DNA of 64,000 nucleotides from Alteromonas sp. KUL106. Its GTDB lineage: Bacteria; Pseudomonadota; Gammaproteobacteria; Enterobacterales; Alteromonadaceae. Each line of letters begins with the position of its first letter. Within the stretch, counting starts at the first letter, position 1. The DNA is taken from positions 1-64,000 of the forward strand of contig NZ_BLIG01000037.1 in assembly GCF_009811415.1 (NCBI RefSeq), written 5' to 3'. The position numbers and the translations under genes are program-made. Positions 39,297 through 48,284 of the stretch are shown piece after piece. Under the pieces are notes generated by a model. It saw only the letters and a program-made list of their open reading frames with translations, was not told the origin of the DNA and did no database searches.

Positions 39297-40544
39297 ATGG
39301 AAATCACTTTTGAACTTGGGTATGCGCTAGATACCTTTTATTTTCTAATCTGCGGTGCATTAGTAATGTGGATGGCTGCAGGTTTTGCGATGCTTGAAGC
39401 GGGTCTTGTTCGAGCCAAAAACACCACAGAAATTCTAACTAAAAACGTGGCGCTTTTCGCCATTGCTTGCACCATGTATATGATTTGCGGCTACGGCATC
39501 ATGTATGGTGGCGGCGATTGGGGGCCTTTCCTAAGCGGTATCATGGCTGATGGTGCCACAGGTGTTGCGGAAGAGCCTGCAACCTATGCGCCTTCTGCTG
39601 ACTTCTTCTTCCAAGTTGTATTTGTTGCTACAGCAATGTCTATCGTATCTGGTGCGGTTGCTGAGCGTATGAAACTTTGGGCATTCCTAGCGTTCTCTGT
39701 TGTTATGACAGGTTTCATCTATCCGATGGAAGGTGCTTGGACATGGGGTGGTGAAGCGGTATTCGGTATGTATACCCTTGGCGACCTTGGTTTCTCTGAC
39801 TTCGCAGGTTCTGGTATCGTTCATATGGCCGGTGCAGCTGCAGCCCTTTCTGGTGTACTTGTACTAGGTGCTCGTAAAGGCAAATACACAGCAGACGGTA
39901 AAGTGAACGCCATTCCTGGTGCAAACCTTCCGCTTGCGACGCTAGGTACATTCATTCTATGGATGGGTTGGTTTGGTTTTAACGGTGGTTCTGTTCTAGC
40001 TACTGCGACTGTTGAAAGTGCAAACTCAGTGGCTATCGTGTTCATGAACACTAACGCTGCTGCTGCAGGCGGTGCTATCGCTGCGCTGATTGTTGCTCGC
40101 ATCTTGTTCGGTAAAGCTGACTTAACAATGGTACTAAACGGCGCATTAGCGGGTCTTGTTGCGATCACTGCAGAGCCTTCTACGCCAACGCCACTGCAAG
40201 CGACACTATTTGGCGGCCTAGGTGGCATCCTTGTAGTACTTAGCATTGTTGCTCTAGATAAAGTTAAGATTGACGATCCAGTGGGCGCTATCTCGGTTCA
40301 CGGTGTGGTAGGTCTTTTAGGTCTAATCCTTGTGCCTTTCACAAACGATGGTTCAAGCATCACTGGTCAGCTAATCGGTGCTGCGACAATCTTTGTATGG
40401 GTATTCGTAGTAAGCCTAATTGTATGGCTAGTAATTAAAGCGGTAATGGGGGTACGTGTGAGCGAAGAAGAAGAATTCGACGGCGTAGACATGAGTGAGT
40501 GTGGTTTGGAAGCATACCCGGACTTCACAAGCAGCCGTTCTTAA
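39297..40544 (+). CDS. amtB: ammonium transporter
   Basis: A 415-aa Amt-family channel with 11 predicted membrane helices. The twin histidines of the pore are seen in GSGIVHMAGAAAALSG and AISVHGVVGLLG, and the family signature in the first half includes DFAGSGIVHMAGA. It lies 32 bp after glnK with a GGAG site, the usual pairing in which GlnK plugs AmtB. It lacks an obvious cleavable signal peptide. A terminator follows. Confidence 0.96.
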   Translation: MEITFELGYALDTFYFLICGALVMWMAAGFAMLEAGLVRAKNTTEILTKNVALFAIACTMYMICGYGIMYGGGDWGPFLSGIMADGATGVAEEPATYAPSADFFFQVVFVATAMSIVSGAVAERMKLWAFLAFSVVMTGFIYPMEGAWTWGGEAVFGMYTLGDLGFSDFAGSGIVHMAGAAAALSGVLVLGARKGKYTADGKVNAIPGANLPLATLGTFILWMGWFGFNGGSVLATATVESANSVAIVFMNTNAAAAGGAIAALIVARILFGKADLTMVLNGALAGLVAITAEPSTPTPLQATLFGGLGGILVVLSIVALDKVKIDDPVGAISVHGVVGLLGLILVPFTNDGSSITGQLIGAATIFVWVFVVSLIVWLVIKAVMGVRVSEEEEFDGVDMSECGLEAYPDFTSSRS

Positions 40545-40597
40545 TGACCTTTAAATGAGGCAACTTAAGCAATAACAACAATGCCTCGTTAACTTTT

Positions 40598-40626
40598 CTA
40601 AGCCCCGCATAGCGGGGCTTTTTTCT
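40598..40626 (+). terminator. terminator of glnK-amtB
   Basis: AAGCCCCGC/GCGGGGCTT with an ATA loop is followed by TTTTTC, about 55 bp after the amtB stop. Confidence 0.92.
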
Positions 40627-40640
40627 TTGTTTTTCTTAGT

Positions 40641-40804
40641 AAGAAAGAGTACGGACATTTTAAATTTGCCCTTCGGGAAGGTCTGGCAAGCTTCCTAGCC
40701 TCATTCTGGGAGTTGGAAAGGAATAGCTATTCCTGCATTCCCTCGCTTTGCAAGGACACTTGCCAGCGCCCTCCGAATGGGCAATTATCTATGTGGATTG
40801 GTAT
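40641..40804 (-). repeat. truncated MITE-like element, copy 3
   Basis: It contains AAAGAGTACGGACATTTTAAA and GCCCTTCGGGAAGGTCTGG, both found in copy 2, and ends with a right arm ATCTATGTGGATTGGTAT preceded by CTTGCCAGCGCC as in copy 1. The left arm is missing, and extra sequence (~40694-40760) with short inverted repeats lies between the two homologous blocks. Confidence 0.72.
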
Positions 40805-40886
40805 AGCGTGACAATAAGGCTACACTAGAAGCGTGTGATATCCCTACGCACTTATGCTGTGCAACGTTTTAAATGAAAGGAACATT

Positions 40887-42578
40887 ATGACTGTAAAAGC
40901 CCGACTTCTTTCCTTGATACTTATTCTCTTTAGTATCGATTGTTTAGGTTATGACAGAATTACAGGGCATACGTTTGCAAGTCGCTCGGAAGTTATTGCA
41001 AAAAATGGCATGGCGGCCACGAGTCAGCCTTTAGCTACTCAGGTAGCGTTGGATATCTTAAAGCAAGGTGGAAGCGCTGTAGACGCGGCTATCGCAGCCA
41101 ATGCAATGTTGGGCTTGGTTGAGCCTACGGGCAGCGGTATTGGCGGCGACTTATTTGCTATTGTATGGGATGCAAAAGAGAAAAAACTGGTGGGATTGAA
41201 TGCCTCGGGGCGTTCGCCAAGACAGTTGACCAAAGCTGTGTTTGCCGAGCGCGGCCTTCATCAAATTCCCAAGTTCGGGCCCTTACCGGTTTCGGTGCCT
41301 GGCGCGGTAGATGGCTGGTTTGCTCTTCATGAAAAATTCGGTAAGTTGCCAATGTCTACGGTGCTTATGCCATCTATCAAATATGCTCGCGAAGGTTTTC
41401 CTGTTTCTGAAGTGATTGCGTATTACTGGCAAATGAATTACGACCGCATTGGACATTATGACGGGTTCGCAGACACTTTTCTTATTGATGGTAAAGTACC
41501 GCAAAAAGGCGACATTTTTAAAAATCCGGGGTTGGCGGTTACTTATGAGAAAATCGCGACAGCGGGGCGTGACGCTTTCTATAAGGGCGATATAGCGCGT
41601 ACCATAGATGCATATATGAAGTCGCAAGGTGGCTTTCTCTCTTACCAAGATTTAGCGTCGCACAAATCAGAGTGGGTTGAGCCGGTTTCTGCCAACTATC
41701 GCGGTTACGACGTGTGGGAGTTACCGCCTAATGGGCAAGGCATAGCGGCGCTTCAAATTCTCAATGTTCTTGAGCACTATGATATTGAAGGAATGGGATT
41801 TAACTCCGCCGACTATATCCACACCTTTGTTGAAGCCAAGAAGCTGGCCTTCGAGGACCGTGCGAAGTTTTATGCTGATCCAGCGTTCAATGATATTCCG
41901 GTCGACTGGCTTATTTCAAAAGAGTATGCAGCGAAGCGTCAAAAGCTTATCGATAGCGAGCGCGCCGCGAACCGGGTGGATGCGGGCATTTACGAGGGTG
42001 ATACAATCTATCTGACTGTTGCTGATAAAGAAGGCAATATGGTGTCTTTAATTCAAAGCAACTATCGCGGCATGGGTTCAGGGATGACGCCTCCCGGCCT
42101 TGGTTTTATTCTTCAGAACAGGGGGGAGATGTTTACGCTAGAAGACGGTCATTTTAATGAGTATCGTCCTGGTAAACGACCTTTCCATACGATCATTCCT
42201 GCCTTTGTCACGAGAAATGGTGAGCCGGTGATGAGTTTTGGTGTGATGGGGGGCGGCACGCAGCCACAAATGCATGCCCAAATTATCGTAAATATTTTAG
42301 ATTTTGGCATGAACCTGCAAGAAGCCGGCGATGCGCCAAGAATATTACACACTGGCTCAAGCAGCCCAACAGGCGCACTTATGACCGATGGCGGCTATGT
42401 AAGCTTAGAGTCGGGCTTTAGTGAAACAGTACAGCGCGAACTTATGGAGCGGGGCCATAAGCTTCAACGAGTCGTAGGCGCCTTCGGTGGTTACCAAGCA
42501 ATCGCTTGGGATGGACAAAAAGGTGTCTATTTCGGGGCTTCAGAAAGTCGAAAAGATGGACAAGCTGCCGGCTATTGA
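40887..42578 (+). CDS. ggt: gamma-glutamyltransferase family protein
   Basis: A 563-aa Ntn-hydrolase. A signal-like N-terminus (MTVKARLLSLILILFS) implies export. The self-processing site is before the threonine of DTIYLTVADKEGN, equivalent to E. coli T391, with the downstream SNYRGMGSG and MGGGTQPQMHAQI segments. It hydrolyses or transfers the gamma-glutamyl group of glutathione in the periplasm. The start at 40887 has AAAGG 6 bp upstream. The frame extends earlier to 40854, with no signal-peptide benefit. Family enzymes of this branch may act on other gamma-glutamyl or acyl amides, so the substrate is inferred. Confidence 0.88.
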   Translation: MTVKARLLSLILILFSIDCLGYDRITGHTFASRSEVIAKNGMAATSQPLATQVALDILKQGGSAVDAAIAANAMLGLVEPTGSGIGGDLFAIVWDAKEKKLVGLNASGRSPRQLTKAVFAERGLHQIPKFGPLPVSVPGAVDGWFALHEKFGKLPMSTVLMPSIKYAREGFPVSEVIAYYWQMNYDRIGHYDGFADTFLIDGKVPQKGDIFKNPGLAVTYEKIATAGRDAFYKGDIARTIDAYMKSQGGFLSYQDLASHKSEWVEPVSANYRGYDVWELPPNGQGIAALQILNVLEHYDIEGMGFNSADYIHTFVEAKKLAFEDRAKFYADPAFNDIPVDWLISKEYAAKRQKLIDSERAANRVDAGIYEGDTIYLTVADKEGNMVSLIQSNYRGMGSGMTPPGLGFILQNRGEMFTLEDGHFNEYRPGKRPFHTIIPAFVTRNGEPVMSFGVMGGGTQPQMHAQIIVNILDFGMNLQEAGDAPRILHTGSSSPTGALMTDGGYVSLESGFSETVQRELMERGHKLQRVVGAFGGYQAIAWDGQKGVYFGASESRKDGQAAGY

Positions 42579-42762
42579 GCACACTAGAACAAATTGTGAG
42601 CGGTAAAATGAACCTTACTCATAACAAGCTACTTCGCTTGAAAAGGTTTCCAAGCTTGAAGTAGTGGCTACGATTGATAAAAAGATTCGCAACGAAATTC
42701 AAGGCGTATGAACGCCAGTGGCGAAACGTCACAACTAGACGTCAATAAGAATAAGAGCGGCA

Positions 42763-43689
42763 ATGACACAACCACAAAAAGGCCTCTGCGCTGAGCCAAA
42801 TTTACATGCACAGTATTTATTACTGAATGTGATTGACGACGATAGTGAAGCCGTTCGCGCTAAACTGTCGCGTGTACTGGATATTTTTGAACACTTCGAA
42901 AACGAACATTATGAAGCGATGGTGACCGGTGTTGTCGCGATAGGTACAAGCTATTGGCCCGAAGTTTACCCTGGCTTGATACCGGTCGAGCTTGCTCCAT
43001 TTCCAGATATGCAATGTGAAGATAGAAGTGCGCCAACCATGCCGTGCGATCTTTTTATCCAAATTCGCGCCGACCGCCTCGATATTTGCCATGCTGTTGG
43101 CATTGAAGTCATGGATCTATTACGTATCCACGTCGAGCTTGTTGAACAGATAAGAGGGTTTCGGTATTTGGATGGCCGTGATCTCAACGGCTTTATGTAT
43201 GGCGCCGATAATCCTCGCGGCATGAAACGTCGTGAAGTGGGCATTGTGGGTGAGGACGATCCTGACTTTAGTGGTGGCAGCTATGTCCATATTCAACGTT
43301 ATCGCCATGATTTAAGGCGTTGGAACAGTCTCTCTAACCGGCAGCAAGAGCAGGTAATGGGTACGACACAAGAACATAATTTGGTAAGTAGTGAACAATC
43401 TCCCTCTTCTCATAGCGTTAGAGCAAGCAGTGTTGGGCCAGGTGGCGACGAGCCGCGGCTAATTAAACAGGGAATGCCCTATGGCGACATGGTGTCTCAG
43501 GGGTTATTTTTCGTAAGCTGTAGCGCGAGTGCGCGACCCTTTAAGCAGATGCTTCATAGCCAAATTTATGGTAATGGTGAAGGTGACTATGACCGCTGGC
43601 TAGACTTCACAAGTGCCGAAACTGGCGCGGCTTTCTTCGCGCCTTCAATCAACTTCATTCGGCAGCAGGCAAAACTATCTGGAAACTAA
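42763..43689 (+). CDS. Dyp-type heme peroxidase
   Basis: A 308-aa protein of the YfeX-like Dyp peroxidase class. Matches are FRYLDGRDLNGF in place of the usual GxxDG motif (the aspartate is kept), SYVHIQRYRHDL, and a late histidine in SHSVRAS likely to be the heme ligand. MPYGDMVSQGLFFVSCSASARPF fits the C-terminal barrel. Dyp enzymes reduce peroxides with varied electron donors. There is no signal peptide, so it is cytoplasmic. No encapsulin gene is adjacent. It is convergent with the cyclase gene at 29 bp. Confidence 0.88.
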   Translation: MTQPQKGLCAEPNLHAQYLLLNVIDDDSEAVRAKLSRVLDIFEHFENEHYEAMVTGVVAIGTSYWPEVYPGLIPVELAPFPDMQCEDRSAPTMPCDLFIQIRADRLDICHAVGIEVMDLLRIHVELVEQIRGFRYLDGRDLNGFMYGADNPRGMKRREVGIVGEDDPDFSGGSYVHIQRYRHDLRRWNSLSNRQQEQVMGTTQEHNLVSSEQSPSSHSVRASSVGPGGDEPRLIKQGMPYGDMVSQGLFFVSCSASARPFKQMLHSQIYGNGEGDYDRWLDFTSAETGAAFFAPSINFIRQQAKLSGN

Positions 43690-43718
43690 CGCCGCTGAGA
43701 AACGTAACGCGTCAATGA

Positions 43719-44795
43719 CTAATAATGTAGCGCGCCATCCCAATCGTCTTCAAGATTGCGATTTTGGTAAATCCTACACACATCTAGGTGATGGTGAGCA
43801 AGTGAGTCATCTGGATTCATTGCGATAGCCGCCTCAAAAAAAGAAATGGCATCGTCCCATTGCTGATTTATTCTGCAGGCTACGCCGGCGGCAATTTTAG
43901 ATTGTGATGCAAGTCGGCGCTCTTGCTCTTCCTCCGGAAGGTGGCTTAGTACTTCATAAATCTCAATCGGTGTCTTTCGTCCTTTCACTCTAACCCAATC
44001 AAGTAGTCGGGTTTTGACAGGATATCCTGAACCTATGGTTTTAAGTACCTGCGCACTCACGATAATGTCTGCTTTATACTTGGGAGTTAATGACTCAAGT
44101 CGAGACGCTATGTTTACGCTGTCGCCAATGACAGTAGTATCCATTCGGTCTTCTGACCCCACTGTTCCCATGATTACGGGGCCAAAATGGATACCAATGC
44201 CCATGTTAATAGCTTCGTAATTACTATTCTTTCTGTGGCCGTTATAAATAACGAGGGCTTTGCGTAAATCCAGCGCTGCATTAATGGCATCCATGGCTTT
44301 TTGCTGTGGCGTACCGCCTGGGTGGTCGAACAACGACATAATAGCGTCGCCCATAAACTTATCAATAAAACCGTGATTTTGATGTATTGGGTCGTTCATT
44401 CTCGTGAAATATGAGTTAAGAAAGTTCATTAACTCCTGCGGCGTAATGCGCTCAGAAAAACCAGCAAAGCCTCGAATATCGCAAAACATGATGGCCACGT
44501 TGTTTTCGGTCGCATAACCAAGACCCAGAGAGTCAACATCAGAGTTTGCCATGTGTTCAACGAATTGTCGGGGAACAAATTTTTGGAAGGTTTGAGTGAG
44601 TTTGAGGGCTTCGTCAGCAGCCGCTTGAAAACGGGCGTCGTCCTCGTTTTTTAATGCAGAACGATGTACGTCTACGCGGCGGGACAGGGCCTTTCTAAAA
44701 CGGTACTTTAGGCGCCGACTACGCCTGACATAAAGAAAAGAAACAATCGTGCTATAAATAAAGAGCGCACCCAATGCGCATGTTTGCCAATCCAT
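43719..44795 (-). CDS. class III adenylate/guanylate cyclase, membrane-anchored
   Basis: A 358-aa protein with one N-terminal membrane helix (~7-23) and a class III nucleotide cyclase domain (~95-270). Metal-binding and turn motifs are seen in MFCDIRGF, KFMGDAIMSLF and VIGDSVNIASRLE. The last ~90 residues resemble TPR-like helices (WDDAISFFEAAIAMNPDDSLAHHH). It should make cAMP, or less likely cGMP. The activating input is unknown. The gene is an orphan. Confidence 0.88.
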   Translation of the reverse strand: MDWQTCALGALFIYSTIVSFLYVRRSRRLKYRFRKALSRRVDVHRSALKNEDDARFQAAADEALKLTQTFQKFVPRQFVEHMANSDVDSLGLGYATENNVAIMFCDIRGFAGFSERITPQELMNFLNSYFTRMNDPIHQNHGFIDKFMGDAIMSLFDHPGGTPQQKAMDAINAALDLRKALVIYNGHRKNSNYEAINMGIGIHFGPVIMGTVGSEDRMDTTVIGDSVNIASRLESLTPKYKADIIVSAQVLKTIGSGYPVKTRLLDWVRVKGRKTPIEIYEVLSHLPEEEQERRLASQSKIAAGVACRINQQWDDAISFFEAAIAMNPDDSLAHHHLDVCRIYQNRNLEDDWDGALHY

Positions 44796-44980
44796 TGTTA
44801 GTCACACCTTTCAACGTCTTTCTTTTACGGGCTACCAATGTAGCCAAAGAGAATTTCCAGATACGCCGAGAAAGTATAAAGGAGAAGACGGTACGAACAC
44901 ATTATTTGCACGTAATTTTTCATTACATATTAATAATGTGTAAGTACCGAACTCAAGGTAACAATTAGGAAAGCATTAAC

Positions 44981-46261
44981 TTATAAGGTAGAGAATACTT
45001 TATCTGCAGCAGCCAGTGTTTTCTCAATAACTTCAGCGTTATGCGCTTTGGAAACAAAGCCTGCTTCGTATGAAGCTGGTGCTAGGTAAACGCCTTGTTC
45101 TAACATGCCGTGATAAAATTTATTGAACTGCTCAGTATTACAGTTAATTGCCTGCTTATAATTGGTAACTTTCTCAACGTCAGTAAAGAATATCCCAAAC
45201 ATACTGCCAGCAATATTAGTAGTTAGGCTAATATTGTGCTTATCAGCAAGCGCCTGAAATCCATCCACCAGTGCCTGCGTATTTTCAAAAATTGAATCGT
45301 AAAGTCCTGGCTGTTTTATTTGCGTTAAAGCTGCAAGACCAGCCGCCATAGCAACAGGGTTGCCTGAAAGCGTACCCGCTTGGTAAACAGGCCCGGTTGG
45401 AGCAATATGGGTAATGATGTCACGGCGACCACCGAAACAGCCTACCGGCATACCACCCCCGATAACTTTACCAAGACACGTTAGGTCTGGCTTTACGTTA
45501 AAACGCTCTTGTGCACCACCGCGAGAGACGCGAAAGCCCGTCATGACTTCATCGAAGATTAAGACGCTACCGTATTCATCACAGACGGCACGAAGCCCTT
45601 CCAAAAAGCCTTCAACAGGAGGAATGCAGTTCATATTACCTGCAACCGGCTCGACGATAATACACGCGATATCATCGCCATGTGCTTCGAAAATTTCTTT
45701 TACGCTGTCTAGGTTGTTGTATTCAACTGTAAGCGTATGCTCGGCAACATTGGCTGGAACACCTGGCGAACTCGGTACACCAAGGGTTAAGGCGCCAGAC
45801 CCAGCTTTCACTAAGAGTGAGTCTGCATGGCCATGATAACACCCCTCGAATTTAACAATCTTATCTCGGCCGGTATAGCCTCGCGCTAGGCGTATTGCGG
45901 ACATCGTGGCTTCGGTTCCAGAGTTCACCATGCGTACCATTTCCATCGACGGCACCAATTCGCTTACCAATTCAGCCATAATGACTTCGGCTTCTGTTGG
46001 TGCGCCAAAAGAAAGCCCGTTGTAAGAGGCTTCGATAACTGCTTCACGAATTTTGGCGTTGTTATGGCCTAAAACCATAGGGCCCCAAGATTGAATATAA
46101 TCAATGTACTGCTTGCCATCCGCATCCCACATGTAAGCGCCGTCAGCTTTCGTGATAAAGCGCGGCGTGCCGCCGACGGCTTTAAAAGCGCGAACGGGTG
46201 AATTTACGCCACCGGGAATGGTCTTTTGGGCGCGGGTAAAAAGGGCTTCAGATTTTTGCAT
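44981..46261 (-). CDS. hemL: glutamate-1-semialdehyde 2,1-aminomutase
   Basis: A 426-aa PLP enzyme of the class III aminotransferase fold. It makes 5-aminolevulinate from glutamate-1-semialdehyde in heme synthesis (C5 pathway). The PLP lysine is in [16 protein letters not shown]. The substrate region [22 protein letters not shown] is typical. The start at 46261 (MQKSEALF) is the family N-terminus; the open frame runs on to 46300 inside the upstream gene. It begins 4 bp after the pyrB stop, so the two are co-transcribed. Confidence 0.95.
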   Translation of the reverse strand: MQKSEALFTRAQKTIPGGVNSPVRAFKAVGGTPRFITKADGAYMWDADGKQYIDYIQSWGPMVLGHNNAKIREAVIEASYNGLSFGAPTEAEVIMAELVSELVPSMEMVRMVNSGTEATMSAIRLARGYTGRDKIVKFEGCYHGHADSLLVKAGSGALTLGVPSSPGVPANVAEHTLTVEYNNLDSVKEIFEAHGDDIACIIVEPVAGNMNCIPPVEGFLEGLRAVCDEYGSVLIFDEVMTGFRVSRGGAQERFNVKPDLTCLGKVIGGGMPVGCFGGRRDIITHIAPTGPVYQAGTLSGNPVAMAAGLAALTQIKQPGLYDSIFENTQALVDGFQALADKHNISLTTNIAGSMFGIFFTDVEKVTNYKQAINCNTEQFNKFYHGMLEQGVYLAPASYEAGFVSKAHNAEVIEKTLAAADKVFSTL

Positions 46262-46265
46262 GTAA

Positions 46266-47279
46266 TTACTTACTCTTATTGCTGTACCAAACCACGTCAC
46301 GCTCGTACTTGGTAAGTAGGTTTTCTACACCAAGCGTTAGCGCAAACAAGGCCATTCTTACCAGCACGCCGTTATCGGTCTGTCTAAAAATAGCGAGGTT
46401 TGGATTAAGGTTTAGATCGTTATCTAATTCGTTGGCTTCCATACGTGAATCACGTGGAAGTGGATGCATGATAACGGTCTTCGACTGAAAATGTTTGGTG
46501 TAAATCGACTGATTAAGTCTGAACTTACCGCGATATTTATTGGCTTCTTCTTGTGAAGGAAAACGCTCTTCTTGAATACGTGTTTGATAACATATATCCG
46601 CATCCATATTGCCTTCGAGTGTATCTGTGATAGTAAGCTGGTGGCCTGCATTATCAATCGCATCAATAATTGGCTGGGGCATGGCCAGTTCTTTTGGCGA
46701 GATCAGCGTAAAGCGAATATTTTTAAACAAACAAAGAAGGCGCGACAAAGAATGTACCGTTCGTCCGTAGCGCAAATCACCAATCATTGCGATATGTAAG
46801 CCGTCAATACCGTGACCATTGTATTCAAGTTCACGCTTAATGGTGAACAGATCTAATAGTGCTTGCGTGGGGTGTTCGTTCGCGCCGTCCCCACCGTTTA
46901 TTACGGGGACACGACTGCCTTCTGCAAACTCTGCCACTGAACCCGCCGCCGGGTGTCGCATGGCAATAATATCTGAGTAGCCACTTAACACACGGGCCGT
47001 GTCATACAAGGATTCACCTTTAGCCAGGGCAGAGCTCGACATGCCCGTAGTTTCTCTTACTTCACCGCCTAATAAGTTGAAGGCGGTACCGAAACTCACT
47101 CGCGTGCGGGTACTGGGTTCAAAGAAAAGGTTACCGAGAATTGCGCCATCAAGTACGGTGGTACGCTTTTGCCGTTTGGCGTAAGGTTGCATGGAATTGG
47201 CGACTGAGAACACTCTCTCAATGGCGTCGCGATCGAATTGATTAACCGAAAGAATGTGGTTACCGGTAAAGTCAGACAT
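46266..47279 (-). CDS. pyrB: aspartate carbamoyltransferase catalytic chain
   Basis: A 337-aa ATCase catalytic subunit. The carbamoyl-phosphate loop STRTRVSF lies in the N-terminal domain. The aspartate-binding part includes MHPLPR and the [10 protein letters not shown] segment. It catalyses the committed step of pyrimidine synthesis. No pyrI regulatory gene is adjacent, so it may act as a PyrB trimer. The start at 47279 follows a GAGAAG site, and the minus-strand TATAAT just upstream (47316-47321) rules out the earlier in-frame ATG at 47330. Confidence 0.94.
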   Translation of the reverse strand: MSDFTGNHILSVNQFDRDAIERVFSVANSMQPYAKRQKRTTVLDGAILGNLFFEPSTRTRVSFGTAFNLLGGEVRETTGMSSSALAKGESLYDTARVLSGYSDIIAMRHPAAGSVAEFAEGSRVPVINGGDGANEHPTQALLDLFTIKRELEYNGHGIDGLHIAMIGDLRYGRTVHSLSRLLCLFKNIRFTLISPKELAMPQPIIDAIDNAGHQLTITDTLEGNMDADICYQTRIQEERFPSQEEANKYRGKFRLNQSIYTKHFQSKTVIMHPLPRDSRMEANELDNDLNLNPNLAIFRQTDNGVLVRMALFALTLGVENLLTKYERDVVWYSNKSK

Positions 47280-47315
47280 GCGCTTCTCAATCATCAACGA
47301 AAACGCCGCTAGTTT

Positions 47316-47321
47316 ATTATA
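47316..47321 (-). promoter_or_regulatory. -10 element of the pyrB-hemL promoter
   Basis: TATAAT reads on the minus strand, about 37 bp before the pyrB start. The -35 is less clear, since the best candidate TTGCCC lies at a 20-bp spacing. Transcription would begin near 47309. Confidence 0.55.
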
Positions 47322-47440
47322 TCGCTTCATTTAAGTCATTAGGGCAAGGTGATCTTTGCACTACGTTTTTGTAAGGTTTCCGAAGAGATTAACGGGGAAA
47401 AAGTCGTTCTCTTCCTCCGTGAGTTTGCGTTTATTTCTGT

Positions 47441-47462
47441 AATTATCTATGCGGACTGGAAT
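47441..47462 (+). repeat. solo arm of the MITE-like element
   Basis: ATCTATGCGGACTGGAAT matches the arm consensus with one change and shares the orientation of the others. It lies between the TetR gene stop and the pyrB promoter. Confidence 0.65.
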
Positions 47463-47521
47463 AAGCGGGTAACGCGCTAACTGAGTAAAAGCGTGAAACA
47501 CGTTTTAATGTTTAGCGACCA

Positions 47522-48163
47522 TTATTTTTGTGTGTAATGATTGAAGAGTACAATAATCTTTTCTGCGGCACGAACCACATGTTTTTCAATTTCTACATCG
47601 GAGAGCGGCGCGTGGATACCACAGAGCATCATAGTGTGGAATTCGCCCCTTAACAGCGCGCAATAATCTCTCGCAAGTTGCCTTGCTAGATGTCGGTCTG
47701 CGCTACCTTGGCCGAATTGTTCAATTACGCTACTTAATGTTTCAAGAGATGCTTCAGGGCCCGCTTGGTAAAAAAGCGTTGCGACGTGAGGACTATGCAC
47801 AGCCTCTGCAATGATAACCCGAAAAATAGCGATAGTTTCAGGGTCTTGCAGTAAGCGTATAAATTGGCTGCCGACTTTAATTAAGCATTCAGTCAGTGAA
47901 AGAGAATTGGCCGTTGAGCTAACAAGTTGTTGAGTATCTAACTGATATGATTGACATTTCGAAGTTATTGCCGCTTTAAACAGGGCATCTTTGCTATCGA
48001 AGTGTGAATAGACGGTTTGTTTGGAGACACCGGATTCTTTTGCAACAGTATCCATGGAAGTGTTAGCAAACCCTTCTTTCAAGAAAAGACAAGACGCTGC
48101 ATGCAAGATCATGTGATATTTCTCTTCACTTTTTGGTCGACCTTGCTTTTTTAAAGTAGCCAA
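47522..48163 (-). CDS. TetR-family transcriptional regulator
   Basis: A 213-aa repressor-type protein. The DNA-binding helix-turn-helix is at ~25-65 (SMDTVAKESGVSKQTVYSHF, then DSKDALFKAA). The ligand domain fills the rest and is not predictable. It is divergent from the RND efflux genes, and the intervening region has two palindromes, so it most likely represses the pump genes and itself. Confidence 0.9.
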   Translation of the reverse strand: MATLKKQGRPKSEEKYHMILHAASCLFLKEGFANTSMDTVAKESGVSKQTVYSHFDSKDALFKAAITSKCQSYQLDTQQLVSSTANSLSLTECLIKVGSQFIRLLQDPETIAIFRVIIAEAVHSPHVATLFYQAGPEASLETLSSVIEQFGQGSADRHLARQLARDYCALLRGEFHTMMLCGIHAPLSDVEIEKHVVRAAEKIIVLFNHYTQK

Positions 48164-48203
48164 ATAACTTCTCGCTTAAAACTGATATATCAAACTGGAC
48201 GGT

Positions 48204-48221
48204 CTAGTATTTATATACTAG
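48204..48221. promoter_or_regulatory. palindromic operator candidate, TetR/RND intergenic
   Basis: CTAGTAT-TTAT-ATACTAG, two 7-bp arms that are exact inverted copies, lies in the middle of the 121-bp region between the regulator and pump genes. Confidence 0.6.
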
Positions 48222-48249
48222 CATAGCACAATAAGTATGCAAATATAGC

Positions 48250-48265
48250 CTAGAGCATGCTCTAG
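48250..48265. promoter_or_regulatory. perfect 16-bp palindrome upstream of the RND adaptor gene
   Basis: CTAGAGCATGCTCTAG is a perfect palindrome ending about 20 bp before the adaptor start. It could be a second operator or part of the same binding region. Confidence 0.55.
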
Positions 48266-48284
48266 AATGGTTAAGGGACTTGTT

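Noticed and set aside
42620..42670. Hairpin with CTACTTC/GAAGTAG stems between ggt and the Dyp gene
   Set aside because: No T-run follows and the loop is long, so I do not call a terminator or RNA gene.
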